The position numbers were made by a program, and so were the translations under genes. Below are positions 11,322 through 21,610 of a stretch of 64,000 bases of DNA, in pieces (the first letter of the stretch is position 1; each line of letters begins with the position of its first letter). Source of the DNA: Leguminivora glycinivorella (taxonomy: Eukaryota > Arthropoda > Insecta > Lepidoptera > Tortricidae); NCBI RefSeq assembly GCF_023078275.1, contig NC_062975.1:22598641-22662640 (forward strand), written 5' to 3'. The notes beneath the pieces were generated by a model, which saw only the letters and a program-made list of their open reading frames with translations, did not search any database and was not told where the DNA came from.

Positions 11322-11459
11322 ATACAACTAGGGAACAAATCAAATTATTTTATAAATTTAAATAGATATCATACACGAAAGAAAAAACGACAAAGCCCAC
11401 TGGTGGCCGAGCCGGGAATCGAACCCGGGTCTTCAGCTTACGCGGCTAACGTCTTTAGA
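11322..11459 (-). mobile_element. SINE-A copy
   Basis: Starts with CAACTAGGGAACAAATC and reaches the B box in CCGGGAATCGAACCCGGG. It abuts an oppositely oriented SINE-A at 11460, giving a head-to-head pair. Confidence 0.7.
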
Positions 11460-11741
11460 CTCAAAAGGCGCCTAGCCTTCTCAGAGATAACATACTCTAG
11501 AGGAATTTCGTCGGGTACCACGGCGGGCGGGTGGTCTAGTGGTAAAGACGTTAGCCGCGTAAGCTGAAGACCCGGGTTCGATTCCCGGCCCGGCTCGGCC
11601 ACTAGTGGGCCTTGTCGTTTTTTCTTTCGTGTATGATATCTATTTAAATTTATAATTTATATATAGTAGTGTGACTACTTGAAAAAAGAACAAATCAAAA
11701 AATATTGAATAAAATAATTTGATTTGTTCCCTAGTTGTATA
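11460..11741 (+). mobile_element. SINE-A copy, longest in the window
   Basis: About 280 bp from CAAAAGGCGCCTAGCC through A and B boxes, the CGTTTTTTCTTTCGTGTATG segment and AGTGTGACTACTTG to the end TTTGTTCCCTAGTTGTA. This defines the family ends. Confidence 0.75.
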
Positions 11742-11766
11742 GATGGCAGCACCATCAAATTGTTTT

Positions 11767-11911
11767 ATTCGTCGGGTACCACGGCGGGCGGGTGGTCTAG
11801 TGGTAATGACGTTAGCCGCGTAAGCTCAAGACCCGGGTTCGATTCCCGGCTCGGCCACCAGTGGGCCTTGTCGTTTTTTTTTTCGTGTATGATATCTATT
11901 TCAATTTATAA
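11767..11911 (+). mobile_element. SINE-A copy, 3'-shortened
   Basis: CGTCGGGTACCACGGCGGGC head, GGTCTAGTGGT and CCCGGGTTCGATTCCCGGC boxes. It stops at ATTTCAATTTATA without the CTAGTTGTA end. Confidence 0.7.
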
Positions 11912-12004
11912 AAGATAAGTAGTTGTTCCCGTGTAAATAAAAGAGAGAGCGAGCGATTTGTAGCTCATATGCTGTAGGCTAACTATAACTCGCCCGCTAC
12001 TATT

Positions 12005-12060
12005 TTTAACCGACTTCAAAAAAAGGAGGAGGTTCTCAATTCGACTGATTTTTTTTTTAC
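12005..12060. repeat. AAGTCGGTTAA-family end fragment
   Basis: TTAACCGACTTCAAAAAAAGG followed by AGGAGGTTCTCAATTCGACTGA; the inverse of the end seen at 30340-30388. Confidence 0.55.
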
Positions 12061-12089
12061 ACGGGAGCGACTATCTGTTGTACGTTTTT

Positions 12090-12812
12090 AGGGTTCCGTA
12101 GTCAACTAGGAACCCTTACAGTTTCGCCATGTCTGTCTGTCTGTCCGTCCGTCCGTCCGTCCGTCCGTCCGTCCGTCCGTCCGTCCTTCCGTCCGTCCGT
12201 CCGTCCGTCCGTCCGTCCGTCCGTCCGCGGATAATCTCAGTAACCGTTAGCACTAGAAACTTAGAAAGCTGAAATTTGGTACCAATATGTATATCAATCA
12301 CGCCAACAAAGTTCAAAAATAATAAATGAAAAAAAAAATGATTTATTAGGGTACCCCCCCTACATGTAAAGCGGGAGCTGATATTTTTTTTTATTTCAAC
12401 CCCAACGTGTGATATATTGTTGGATAGGTATTTAAAAATGAATAAGGGTTTACTAAAATCGTTTTTTGATAATATTAATATTTTCGGAAATAATCGCTCC
12501 TAAAGGAAAAAACAGTGCGTCCCCCCCCTCTAACTTTTGAACATATACATATGTTTAAAAAACATGAAAAAAATCACAAAAGTAGAACTTTATAAATACT
12601 TTCTAGGAAAATTGTTTTGAACTTGATAGGTTCAGACCGCCTCTTGTTTTACCTCTTAAGTTGTTGTTTATACTTGCTATGTTGTTTCGTGTATTGAGGT
12701 GTGCAATAAAGAGTATTTGTATTTGTATTTGTTCAGTAGTTTTTGAGATAAATACGGAAAACTACGGAACCCTACACTGAGCGTGGCCCGACACGCTCTT
12801 GGCCGGTTTTTT
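12090..12812 (+). mobile_element. Family F2 copy carrying a retroposed tail
   Basis: F2 starts AGGGTTCCGTAGTCAACTAGG, has a GTCC microsatellite, and ends with the stem-loop GAGCGTG-GCCCGA-CACGCTC then TTGGCCGG and T. This copy is longer because 12636-12730 holds an extra 95-bp segment ending in a TATTTG repeat. That segment is flanked by GTTCAG on both sides (12630-12635, 12731-12736), as a short target duplication would leave. Confidence 0.75.
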
Positions 12813-12859
12813 ATATTTATAGCCGATAGCTCATAGCTTACTCGCACCAAAGAGGATCA

Positions 12860-13690
12860 AGTATTATAGAGAGTTACTGTCAAAGTAAAAAGTGTAATCA
12901 CAGTGCATAGACTGCCATCTCTCGACACAAGCTTAAAACTTTTAAATCTCAGTTTGGCCCATATTCTTATAGATATGTGTTAAAATGTCAGTGATTAATA
13001 TTCGCGCCATCTAGCCGAGCGTACCCCAAAGGTGTCGCCATCTAGGCCACCGTACCTTTTTCTACATGGTTCTGAAGTACGTTTTTTTTACTGTCTATAC
13101 GCAGTTACATATGTCTTTGCTCGCTCTTAGTGTGATCAGTGCCATAGTACCCTGTTTCGGTAAAGTTTCTGTTGATGGCCTTAGTCACCTTGAAAAGGCA
13201 TTATAATTATTACCTTATCACTCAACCATAGGTATCCTAAACTTAAAGGGACAAAACGGCCTTGAAGTAAACAGGTTATTTGAGGAAAATCAAAGAAAGA
13301 CGCGTATATAGCCTACACTCAGGTAGCTGCAGTATTCCGTATTTTTTCTTTTACGGAAACGGGACTTTTCTTTCCTGACGAGGGAGTAAATTGGCACTTT
13401 TCTATTCAATAAACTAAATGTTGCCAATTAAAATATTGACGAAAAGAAATTGCACATCGAAAACATTTTTTCATCGTACTATTTGTACATCAGCGATTTG
13501 GAATGTCCTCATACGTGATGTGAAAAGCAGTTTGTGTCACGTGGTAGCCAAATAATCTCCATCTTGGGCGTTAACACTTGAATTCCTCACTACGCTCAGT
13601 ATTCAATATACGACCTCGCAGTAAATATTTTAATTTGCTCCTATGTATAACTCAATCTACTATTATACAATAGTTTTTTGTGATAGTTCG
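12860..13690. other. Unassigned sequence left of the LTR element
   Basis: No gene or complete transposon recognised. GCCATCTCTCGACACAAGC near 12910 resembles ACCATTTCTCGACACAGGG near 47950, which points to an unnamed dispersed repeat. Confidence 0.3.
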
Positions 13691-13725
13691 TATTCGTCAT
13701 ACTATCTATCCCCATTCCTCCCATG

Positions 13726-14023
13726 TGTTAGAGTAATTATTTATTAATGCCTTATTTTGATTTATCTTACTGTCATTTATGATGAAAGTATTAAAGAATA
13801 TCAATTGACTAATAGTAGTCACTGGGTTTCCGCCATGTTGGAATGTTATAAAAATGGCGGACAAGCAGTGACGGTGGCCAGTTCGAGTACAGACGAGTAG
13901 TAGTGAAGAAGTCTTGAATTATTTATTGTAAATTGGTTGTTAATATGTTTGTTATAAGTGAATAAAGTAAATGTGATGGTACAAGTAATAGTTTTCATCA
14001 TCAACCTGGTAATATCCCCAACA
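13726..14023 (+). mobile_element. 5' LTR of the non-coding LTR retrotransposon
   Basis: A 298-base direct repeat beginning TGTTAGAG and ending CCCCAACA, so it has the TG...CA ends of an LTR. It contains TATAAAA at 13847-13853 and AATAAA at 13961-13966, a plausible U3-R-U5 order. By eye every base agrees with 18402-18699. The preceding CATG at 13722-13725 is repeated after the 3' LTR. Confidence 0.9.
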
Positions 14024-15506
14024 GTTCAGAAGTTGGACGAAACAAAAATCGATAAGATTTTTGCCACGCCGCACAAGTGTAAGGTTTTTTTTTTAGTCAA
14101 AATAATGTAACGGATTTATTTAACGAAACGTGCATTTAAATTGCTTTGGTAAGTGACACATGTATTATATTTATTTCTTAAAATTAAACTTCATGTTCTG
14201 AAACTGGTTTGATAATCTACCCTCATGGCAGTATAAATTGATGAGCTCTCATTATTGTTTTATTTAAAAGATGACTTACTTTTGTACCTAAAAATCTTTT
14301 TACAAAAGGTGTGTAACATTACATTGCCCATTAGTTATTGAAACACATAAATCTGATAACTATATGACTAGTATATTCTGGATACACAATAAGCGCCGTC
14401 ATATGATACGTCATTCAGTTTGTGACAGTAAAATTTCATAAATTAATTGGCATAAGGAAATCGTGGAATTATGAGTAAAGTAAATTTGTATCTTATCAAT
14501 AGAAATAAAGTTCTGATTAAACGACTGCTTTATTTAACGATGCCTCGAGTTGTTAAACACAAGCCATTTTATGTTGTTTCCGAAAAGTGGTGTAATTTAT
14601 TCCAACGAGGCAATTGTCCTGCTGTTGTATTCTGTTATTATAATATAATTATACATATTCGAGCTTATCAAGTTATACAGATCAGATAAACAATTAAACA
14701 TTCATACTGAATGAAATACGCTGTGTAAAATATGTTCTCATAAAGTACTTCAATAATTTAATCCCTCGTGTCCGGTAACACAAGATTGGTAAAAATTATG
14801 TATACTTATGAAAAGTTGATCTCAATTCAAACTGAGAATTATAATGCAGTTGGTTCTTAATTTTGATATTTAATGCTTTAAGTACGATTTTGAACAAAAA
14901 CGATTCCTGTTCATTTGCAAATACATATTTAATAGTGAATTTAACATATTATATTAACCGTTAAAATTGAAGTTGTGCAATTGTGGGTAGTTTAATTCTG
15001 TTAAGTACTGAATTTAAATAAACAACTTTGATAATAAGGTTGCCAACCCCTGGTATGAATAATGGAGAGTAAGTTGTATCTCTAATCATCTTCAGATATT
15101 TTATGATAACTCGTTATAAAAATGTTTAGCGTTTTAAAGTTTTAAAACTCAACGAATTGAAATGTGTTGTTTTTCAACGTTTTATTTCACGAATTGGACT
15201 GATTGATTTCATTTTGATTGTTGACGGTATGCTACCACATTTATGAATACTATTTTATAATGGCCAGTGATGGCAGAATTATTTAATCAAAGTAACGTAT
15301 AAAATAAAATTCTTCGCATTTTACCATGGTGATCATGGGTGATAATTCGATGGGAAATCGAAAAATTACATCTATGGTGTGAATAAATATCATTAAGACA
15401 TGTTTCAGACTATTAGTAATATCTGTTTGCTTCTTGAGAATAACGATTCAATCTTGATATGCTTATATATTATGGTGCATGTGACATGACGGGTGATGGT
15501 CACATG

Positions 15507-15858
15507 TAGTCATATATAGAGTTATATGTAGAGTTATATGTAGAGTCATATGTAGAGTCATATGTAGAGTCATATGTAGAGTCATATGTAGAGTCATATG
15601 TAGAGTCATATGTAGAGTCATATGTAGAGTCATATGTAGAGTCATATGTAGAGTCATATGTAGAGTCATATGTAGAATCATATGTAGAGTCATATGTAGA
15701 GTCATATGTAGAGTCATATGTAGAGTCATATGTAGAGTCATATGTAGAGTCATATGTAGAGTCATATGTAGAGTCATAAGTAGAGTCATATGTAGAGTCA
15801 TAAGTAGAGTCATAAGTAGAGTCATATGTAGAGTCATATGTAGAGTCATATGTAGAGT
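15507..15858. repeat. 12-bp minisatellite inside the LTR element
   Basis: About 29 copies of AGAGTCATATGT with scattered single-base variants (ATATAGAGTT at the left edge, CATAAGT in places). The central CATATG is a palindrome. Two long - strand frames through it are repeat translations, not proteins. Confidence 0.9.
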
Positions 15859-16224
15859 CAGTCATATGTAGAGTCAGTCATATGTAGAGTCAGTCATATG
15901 TAGAGTCAGTCATATGTAGAGTCAGTCATATGTAGAGTCAGTCATATGTAGAGTCAGTCATATGTAGAGTCAGTCATATGTAGAGTCAGTCATATGTAGA
16001 GTCAGTCATATGTAGAGTCAGTCATATGTAGAGTCAGTCATATGTAGAGTCAGTCATATGTAGAGTCAGTCATATGTAGAGTCAGTCATATGTAGAGTCA
16101 GTCATATGTAGAGTCAGTCATATGTAGAGTCAGTCATATGTAGAGTCAGTCATATGTAGAGTCAGTCATATGTAGAGTCAGTCATATGTAGAGTCAGTCA
16201 TATGTAGGTCATAGAGTCATATGT
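15858..16224. repeat. 16-bp minisatellite derived from the 12-bp unit
   Basis: About 22 copies of AGAGTCAGTCATATGT, i.e. the 12-bp unit with GTCA duplicated. Copies are much more uniform than the 12-bp block, which suggests later amplification. The array ends in a degraded TAGGTCATAGAGTC unit. Confidence 0.9.
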
Positions 16225-16299
16225 ACGCGTAAACTCGAGTATTTTGGCCCCAGTATAAAATAATTGCACAATGAATCGTATCTTGTGGAATATGGTTGA

Positions 16300-16430
16300 C
16301 CCACGCGGATGGACGTGCGGGATTTAGAGCGCGTGGATGAACGTGCGAGATTTAAAGCGCGTGGATGAACGTGCGAGATTCAAAGCGCGTGGATATACGT
16401 GCATAACATTTAAGCACGTTGATGAACGTG
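16300..16430. repeat. 28-bp tandem repeat, about five units
   Basis: Unit GCGCGTGGATGAACGTGCGA plus GATTTAAA. Units diverge toward the right (AGCACGTTGATGAACGTG). It follows the 12/16-bp arrays within the same LTR element. Confidence 0.75.
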
Positions 16431-17559
16431 AAAGACTTTCATTTCAACCTTTATAAATACATGAAACATTAATATAAAAGTACAACATAAATGACTGTGC
16501 CTTAATATCAGAATGTATATTATTTGCGACTTTTGATTGGATAAAGCAGTACAGCAATAATTACATATTTATCTTTTGGCTACTTGTAATACGTGTATCC
16601 AGTTCTTTACATGTTTCATAGTCTTAGGTGATCAAGAATAAAGTAACAAAAAAAGAGACTTTATTGATAACATATAAAACTTAATACCTAGCAGGTTTAG
16701 CTCGTAAAATATTAAAAGTGAAGTACTTAAACTTTGTATCGGTTATGAAGAGACCTATTAGATTTAAAATAAAATCGTTACTAACGACTAGTTTCCCTTT
16801 CATAGATAAAAGAAATAAATTGAAAATGTGCAATTTGAAATCTAGAGAGCAAACATTAATAATCTTTTGTCTTTAAATTCGCGATAGCTCTTCATGAAAA
16901 GAAAATATATACTTGCTTTATGTGTGAATAGATCTTTTGATAATTAAATGAATTGCTCACCACTTGCGGCTTGTAATCAGCGCGAATAAATATACGTCGG
17001 ATATCGTATTTGGTTTTTCATACGACACGGTATATATAAAAAAAAGAGATTATGTATATAATGTCTGACGGGTGTCGCTATTGTTGACCTGTAACCTAAA
17101 TAGTATATGTACAAAGAGTTTTTCTATTTCGGCATACTATTGCATCAATCTTAGCTAGTACCTAAAATAATAATAATAATAACAGGATAAAAATAATAAT
17201 AATAAGGACCTACACCGTAGTCGTGTACTTGCGATTAGTCTTAAATGGTTGCGTAATTTAATATGTTTACGTTACAAATGGTAAATATTAACTAGGCGCG
17301 ATATTTTATTGACAGGTCATTTGAGTATTTAAAGATTCTGTAAATGTGTATGATATATACATCTGAAAAATCTTGAATATACTCAGTATATATAAACAGT
17401 AGATATATTAATAGGCGATGACAATAATTTAATTAATCATAACGACTATCGATACATTATGACTTATTGAATTGATTACCGAACCATAATCGTTTTACCA
17501 TAATTTCGAAGACAGTCGAAATTATGTTCCTAAAGAAAGTGTTGCAAGTTTCAGATCAA

Positions 17560-17690
17560 GGACCGAGGAGCGTCCAGGTGAAAGGGCCAGGGTCTGGTAT
17601 TCGTTTACCACCCAGGAGTGCCCAGGTGAGAGGGTCGGGGTGTAGATTCACTTCCGACCCAGGAGTGCCCAGGTGAGAGGGTCAGGGTAA
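17560..17690. repeat. GC-rich tandem repeat, three units
   Basis: Three imperfect units of about 47-52 bp, each with CAGGAGTGCCCAGGTGAGAG followed by GGTC(G/A)GGGT. A GC-rich 240-base zone follows (17700-17910) in which no protein is recognisable. Confidence 0.65.
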
Positions 17691-18401
17691 AGATACCTCT
17701 GTTTCGATCGTCCACCGTGGGTCCTCATACGCTGGCATGGTATGCGAGCTTGCGTCTGGCGGCGCAATGTCCGGCGTCCGTGATGAGCAGCATCGGCAGC
17801 ACTATCCAGGCTGACAGAGCTTGGGTGGCCCATGATGCTGTTGCAGCGGACGGGTACATCATGTTGCCGAAGCCCGTGGCGGCACGGGAATTTCATTCAA
17901 TCGTGTGATAAGGTGGTGATGTCATAAAACCGTGTAAATATGTTCTTTTTGCTTGTTTCGCGAGTGAAGTGTGAAATGAAGTGTTGCATTGTTTACTTAA
18001 ATATGTTTATAACTTGTGAAAATAATTTAATTATCATAATTTAATTAGATGTAATGAATTCAATTGGATGTAATGAATTTAATTAGATGTAATTAATTTA
18101 ATTAATTTAATTGTATCGAAGTTAATGTTATTCATATATTTATTTTTCACGGGCCTATATTTCTTGATAAGATTTATGGAAATATTTAAAAATCCATTTT
18201 ATAGCATATCGTAATTATGTGGTAAAGGTATCGGTATGAAGTGAAGTGATGTTTTGTATTTCTATTGTTTAAGAATTATTTCAAATGCATATTATACTAC
18301 ACTTTTATAATCTTTCTTGTATAAACTGATATTGTCTTTCTTTTGAATTATTTCACATTAAGTTTTGGCGAAGGGTCTCGCCTCGAACAGGATGGCCGAG
18401 C

Positions 18402-18699
18402 TGTTAGAGTAATTATTTATTAATGCCTTATTTTGATTTATCTTACTGTCATTTATGATGAAAGTATTAAAGAATATCAATTGACTAATAGTAGTCACTG
18501 GGTTTCCGCCATGTTGGAATGTTATAAAAATGGCGGACAAGCAGTGACGGTGGCCAGTTCGAGTACAGACGAGTAGTAGTGAAGAAGTCTTGAATTATTT
18601 ATTGTAAATTGGTTGTTAATATGTTTGTTATAAGTGAATAAAGTAAATGTGATGGTACAAGTAATAGTTTTCATCATCAACCTGGTAATATCCCCAACA
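18402..18699 (+). mobile_element. 3' LTR of the non-coding LTR retrotransposon
   Basis: Same length (298) and, as read, the same sequence as 13726-14023. It is followed directly by CATG at 18700-18703, the second copy of the 4-bp target duplication, and then by the continuation of repeat D (GGGTGTCATAGAAGTCG). Identical LTRs imply a recent insertion. Confidence 0.9.
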
Positions 18700-18830
18700 C
18701 ATGGGTGTCATAGAAGTCGAATTTAGGAAACGGGTTCCATTCAATTATGGTGCGAGTGATAAAGGCTAGCAACCTGTCACTGCATCTTCAACATTTTTAT
18801 TTTATTTCAACCCCTTAAGAGGATACGGTA
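18700..18830 (+). repeat. Right part of the repeat D copy split by the LTR element
   Basis: CATGGGTGTCATAGAAGTCG through CTAGCAACCTGTCACTGCA to TTTCAACCCCTTAAG continues the D sequence that breaks off at 13725 (CCATTCCTCCCATG). Confidence 0.65.
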
Positions 18831-18835
18831 GCGAA

Positions 18836-18965
18836 AATGCTAAAATGGAAAGGAGCCCCCCTTTCAACTTGGGAATTTTAGTTCAATATACAAGTGTTAT
18901 TAACTAGATTTATCGAAAAAAAAATTGTCCATTAAGAACAACTCAGTCAAAAGATATTTCAAAAA
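18836..18965. repeat. Dispersed repeat, inverted partner at 23045-23165
   Basis: GCGAAAATGCTAAAATGGAAAG, AACTTGGGAATTTTAGTT and AACAACTCAGTCAAAAGAT recur inverted at 23045-23165. There is no coding capacity. The sequence on to about 19270 belongs to no family I recognise. Confidence 0.5.
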
Positions 18966-19647
18966 AATCTTTAAAATCGAGGTTCCGCTCTCGACTCTTT
19001 CCTCCTTCAAAACTTAATCAATCGGAACGAAATTTGAAAATCTGAATGACAATGAAATAATCTATGTCGGACCGTTTAGCTTTTTTGGTTAATTGTTACC
19101 AATCTTGAGTATCACACCTTTTTTTGCGCCACAATGAAAAAGGCCGTTTTTGGAAATTTTTGATTAGCTCTAGAATCTTTAAAAAGCAGAATATCAAAAA
19201 AATCAAAACGGTCCGACACAGATAAAAATAATAACAATCTGTGTTGAAAAAATCATTGCTCTATCTTCAAAAACCAGGGAGGAAATAGTTGAGAGCGTTT
19301 GTGTGGAGAATTGACCCCTACCGTATCGTCTTAATTCCTAAGAGAGGTCCTGGTGCCTATCCCGTTTGGCAACGCAGGCGTGAGCAACTCTTTCACTTTT
19401 TGTCATATTATATTGACCGGGATATAAACCGTGATTCACCTTTGGATTTTTGTCAAGCTTCCGATATTTCGACGCAGTTACATGCATCATGATCACGGAA
19501 ATCATCGACAAATATCAAAATGGTATCCCGCACAGTATCAGTCTAATATACTAACCGTGAATCATGCAAAACTCTTATACTTTTCGTGCTAGGTATTTGA
19601 TCGTGGAATTCTTTGCTATTTTATCGCTGCCTCGGTAATATGAATTT

Positions 19648-19872
19648 AAAGCTCGACCACATATGCGCGTTTTTAAAGCGTAGGCGGAGCGTTAGCGTAG
19701 CACAATGGTAGCGGTGCGCCAGACGAACGCTGGCGTTGCGCCCAGCGGACGCCGGCGGGAACTAACGAGCGCGGATTGCGAGCGGAACGCCAGCGTTCGT
19801 CCGGCGCACCGCTATCATTGCGCTCCGCTAACGCTACGCTATCAAAACGCTTTATGTGTGGCGGAGGCTTTA
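19648..19872. mobile_element. GC-rich palindromic MITE P3, copy 1
   Basis: Long inverted arms (GTAGCGGTGCGCC...GGCGCACCGCTA; GAACGCTGGCGTT...AACGCCAGCGTTC). The outer ends resemble AAAGC(T/C)C(C)G(A/C)CCACA. A second copy in the opposite orientation is at 41499-41732. A reading frame across it is a by-product of the palindrome. Confidence 0.65.
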
Positions 19873-19889
19873 TTTGTGCTTGCTTGAGT

Positions 19890-20910
19890 GCGTGCGTGCT
19901 TGCTTGTGTTAAGATATTTAATTTTGATTAATTACATGGATAAATTGTGTGTCTGGTTTTTTTTTAACTTAACTGTGCCGCTTAGCAAAACTTGCTCTAG
20001 ATAAAAAGTAAAAAAAAAATTGACTTAAATTTGGTCAAAGCTCCAAATGTAAATTTCATTCCAGATACAGTATGAAAACCAAGTAGAGGTACAGAGTACT
20101 GAACCAACGCCACAATCACTTACGCTTCGTCGTAGCTAAGTAGCTCTCCCTATTGCCACACCTCGGACACTGGCGATTGAATATATGAAAGAGGCGCGTT
20201 CCTAGCACACAGTCTAAGCTCGTGTAGCTGAACGCGTAGTATGCTTGAATGAGTGACATATGACTGGTCGTCTGTTCGCATTTTTGACAGACGGTAACTG
20301 TGAGGTAACCGAGAGGGGGTGGGCGGCACTTTCAGCGGGGAGCGGGAGTGGCCATACTGTATGATAATACTCTTTTCCCCTCACTAGCTCGGAAACACGT
20401 GTTTTGTCCTTTAATACCAGCGGGTAAAAACGCATTTTATCCACTAGTGGGTAAAGTAATTTGACCTTGAATAAAGTCAAATTAACTGCTTTAAAATTGA
20501 TAAAAGTAGGTGAATCTAGTAATAAAGATTTACCACCTGTGGAAATACTGGAAGCAGTGATAAACGCATTTTTTGCGTTGTAGTTTCCTCGCTATAGTGA
20601 GGGGAAAAGTTTTGTGTTATTTACACTCGGGTGCAAATGTATTTTACTTCTCATGTGTTAAAAAACTCGCAAGTTCAGGATTCTATTCTCGATACTCGAT
20701 CTCGAACTATAGAATCCTTTCACTTGCTCATTTTTTCAATTCCACACTCGGCGTTAAAATACAACTTTGCCCCCTTGTATAACAAATAACTATTATTATA
20801 TTGTGCTATTGCTCATCTGCAGTGGCGGGACAGAGAGACCACTTTTCGATCACCACCAGTGTCAACGATTCTCACTACGTCCAGGCTGGCTGGATCTATA
20901 CTTTTTTTTT
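19890..20910. other. Unassigned intergenic sequence
   Basis: No gene, SINE head or complete inverted repeat is seen. Several GTGGGTAAA- and ATCCACTAG-type motifs near 20430-20560 hint at an old, eroded element. Confidence 0.25.
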
Positions 20911-20917
20911 AATATTA

Positions 20918-21145
20918 TAGGACATTCTTACACAGATTGACTGAGGCCCACGGTAAGCTCAAGAAGGCTTGTGTTGTGGGTACTCAGACAACGATATATA
21001 TATATACTTATATACATAGAAAACATCCATGACTCAGGAACAAATATCTGTGCTCATCACACTAATAAATGCCCTTACCGGGATTCGAACCCGGGACCGC
21101 GGCGCAGCAGGCAGGGTCACTACCGACTGCGCCAGACCGGTCGTT
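20918..21145 (-). mobile_element. SINE-B copy, tRNA-headed
   Basis: The - strand head GACCGGTCTGGCGCAGTCGG (A box) and CGGGTTCGAATCCCGGTAAG (B box) precede TTTGTGTGATGAGCACAGAT and GTTCCTGAGTCATGGATG. The tail is a GTATATAAGT-rich stretch, then CTTACCGTGGGCCTCAGTC. Sister copies lie at 23452, 49362, 61052 and 63903. Confidence 0.75.
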
Positions 21146-21428
21146 TAGCAAGTTAAAAATCCTTTGTTTACCTATTAAACACGCAAAGTGATCAATGAAC
21201 GTCATATGTTTAGTATGTAAACGGTCAGATTATGCGTATTGACATTCATAACATAGCATATGTTACGCTCATACTGGTCCATCATACATAATAATGGTAT
21301 TGACACTAATCACTACAATTATCTAATGCTAACCGGGGTGAATAAGGACGGTTTCTTAAAATGTTGACAATGACATTATCCGATAGCTGACTGCATGATT
21401 CGCTATCTAATAAGATAAAAGACAATTA

Positions 21429-21606
21429 AATGTCCCAAGATTTTCATACATTATTCAAACCTACCATTCCGTTACCGACACACAAAATGTATGAAAAAAT
21501 GGTAACGGAATGGGAAAAAAACCATCAGGATTGAAAGAGCTCGCGATTCTGAGTGGAAAGCACCATAAAAAATTCCAAATCCAAAAAAAGTGGGGTGGAC
21601 AACTTT
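21429..21606. mobile_element. MITE P4 fragment
   Basis: ATTCCGTTACCG...CGGAATGGGAAAAAAACC and GTGGGGTGGACAACTTTTG match the right half of the 330-bp element at 38638-38964. Confidence 0.55.
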
Positions 21607-21610
21607 TGAA

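Larger units (their letters stand above)
11246..12853. mobile_element. MITE P2 copy broken by nested insertions
   Basis: The left end GGCACTGGTCCCACCG follows TTA at 11243-11245. The inner GAGCTATCGGCTATAAAAACG stops at about 11320. The middle (CGTGTAAATAAAAGAGAG...ACTATAACTCGCCCGCTAC) resumes at about 11912 and the right arm (TATAGCCGATAGCTCATAGC) at about 12815. In between lie three SINE-A copies, an AAGTCGGTTAA-family fragment and a family F2 element. Unbroken sister copies at 37711-37962 and 56714-56930 show the original structure. Confidence 0.65.
14024..18401 (+). mobile_element. Internal region of the LTR element, no gag or pol (LARD-like)
   Basis: About 4.4 kb between two apparently identical LTRs. 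No reading frame resembles gag, protease, reverse transcriptase, RNase H or integrase. The longest frames are translations of a minisatellite. The element is therefore a large non-autonomous derivative that would need proteins from an unidentified partner. The first bases, GTTCAGAAGTTGGACGAAAC, occupy the primer-binding-site position, but no standard TGG-start tRNA complement abuts the LTR. A clear polypurine tract before the 3' LTR is also missing. The interior is built of AT-rich unique sequence plus three tandem-repeat zones (15507-16224, 16300-16430 and 17560-17690). The 4-bp target duplication fits Ty3/gypsy-type integration, but the family is unknown. Confidence 0.85.

Noticed and set aside
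15463..15865. Two overlapping - strand frames of 121-128 codons (repeating M-T-L-H or T-Y-D-S)
   Set aside because: They translate a 12-bp minisatellite, whose unit is a multiple of three, so every frame without a stop stays open. No independent coding evidence.
15507..16224. CRISPR-like regular array
   Set aside because: Units are contiguous with no unique spacers, the genome is eukaryotic, and the array lies inside an LTR element.
17717..17908. 63-codon frame in the GC-rich part of the LTR element, considered as a gag or accessory protein
   Set aside because: No zinc knuckle, capsid or other motif. An 82-codon frame overlaps it on the opposite strand, which points to GC-driven open frames.
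19705..19887. 60-codon arginine-rich frame
   Set aside because: It arises from the GC-rich palindrome P3, and the inverted copy at 41499 does not conserve it.
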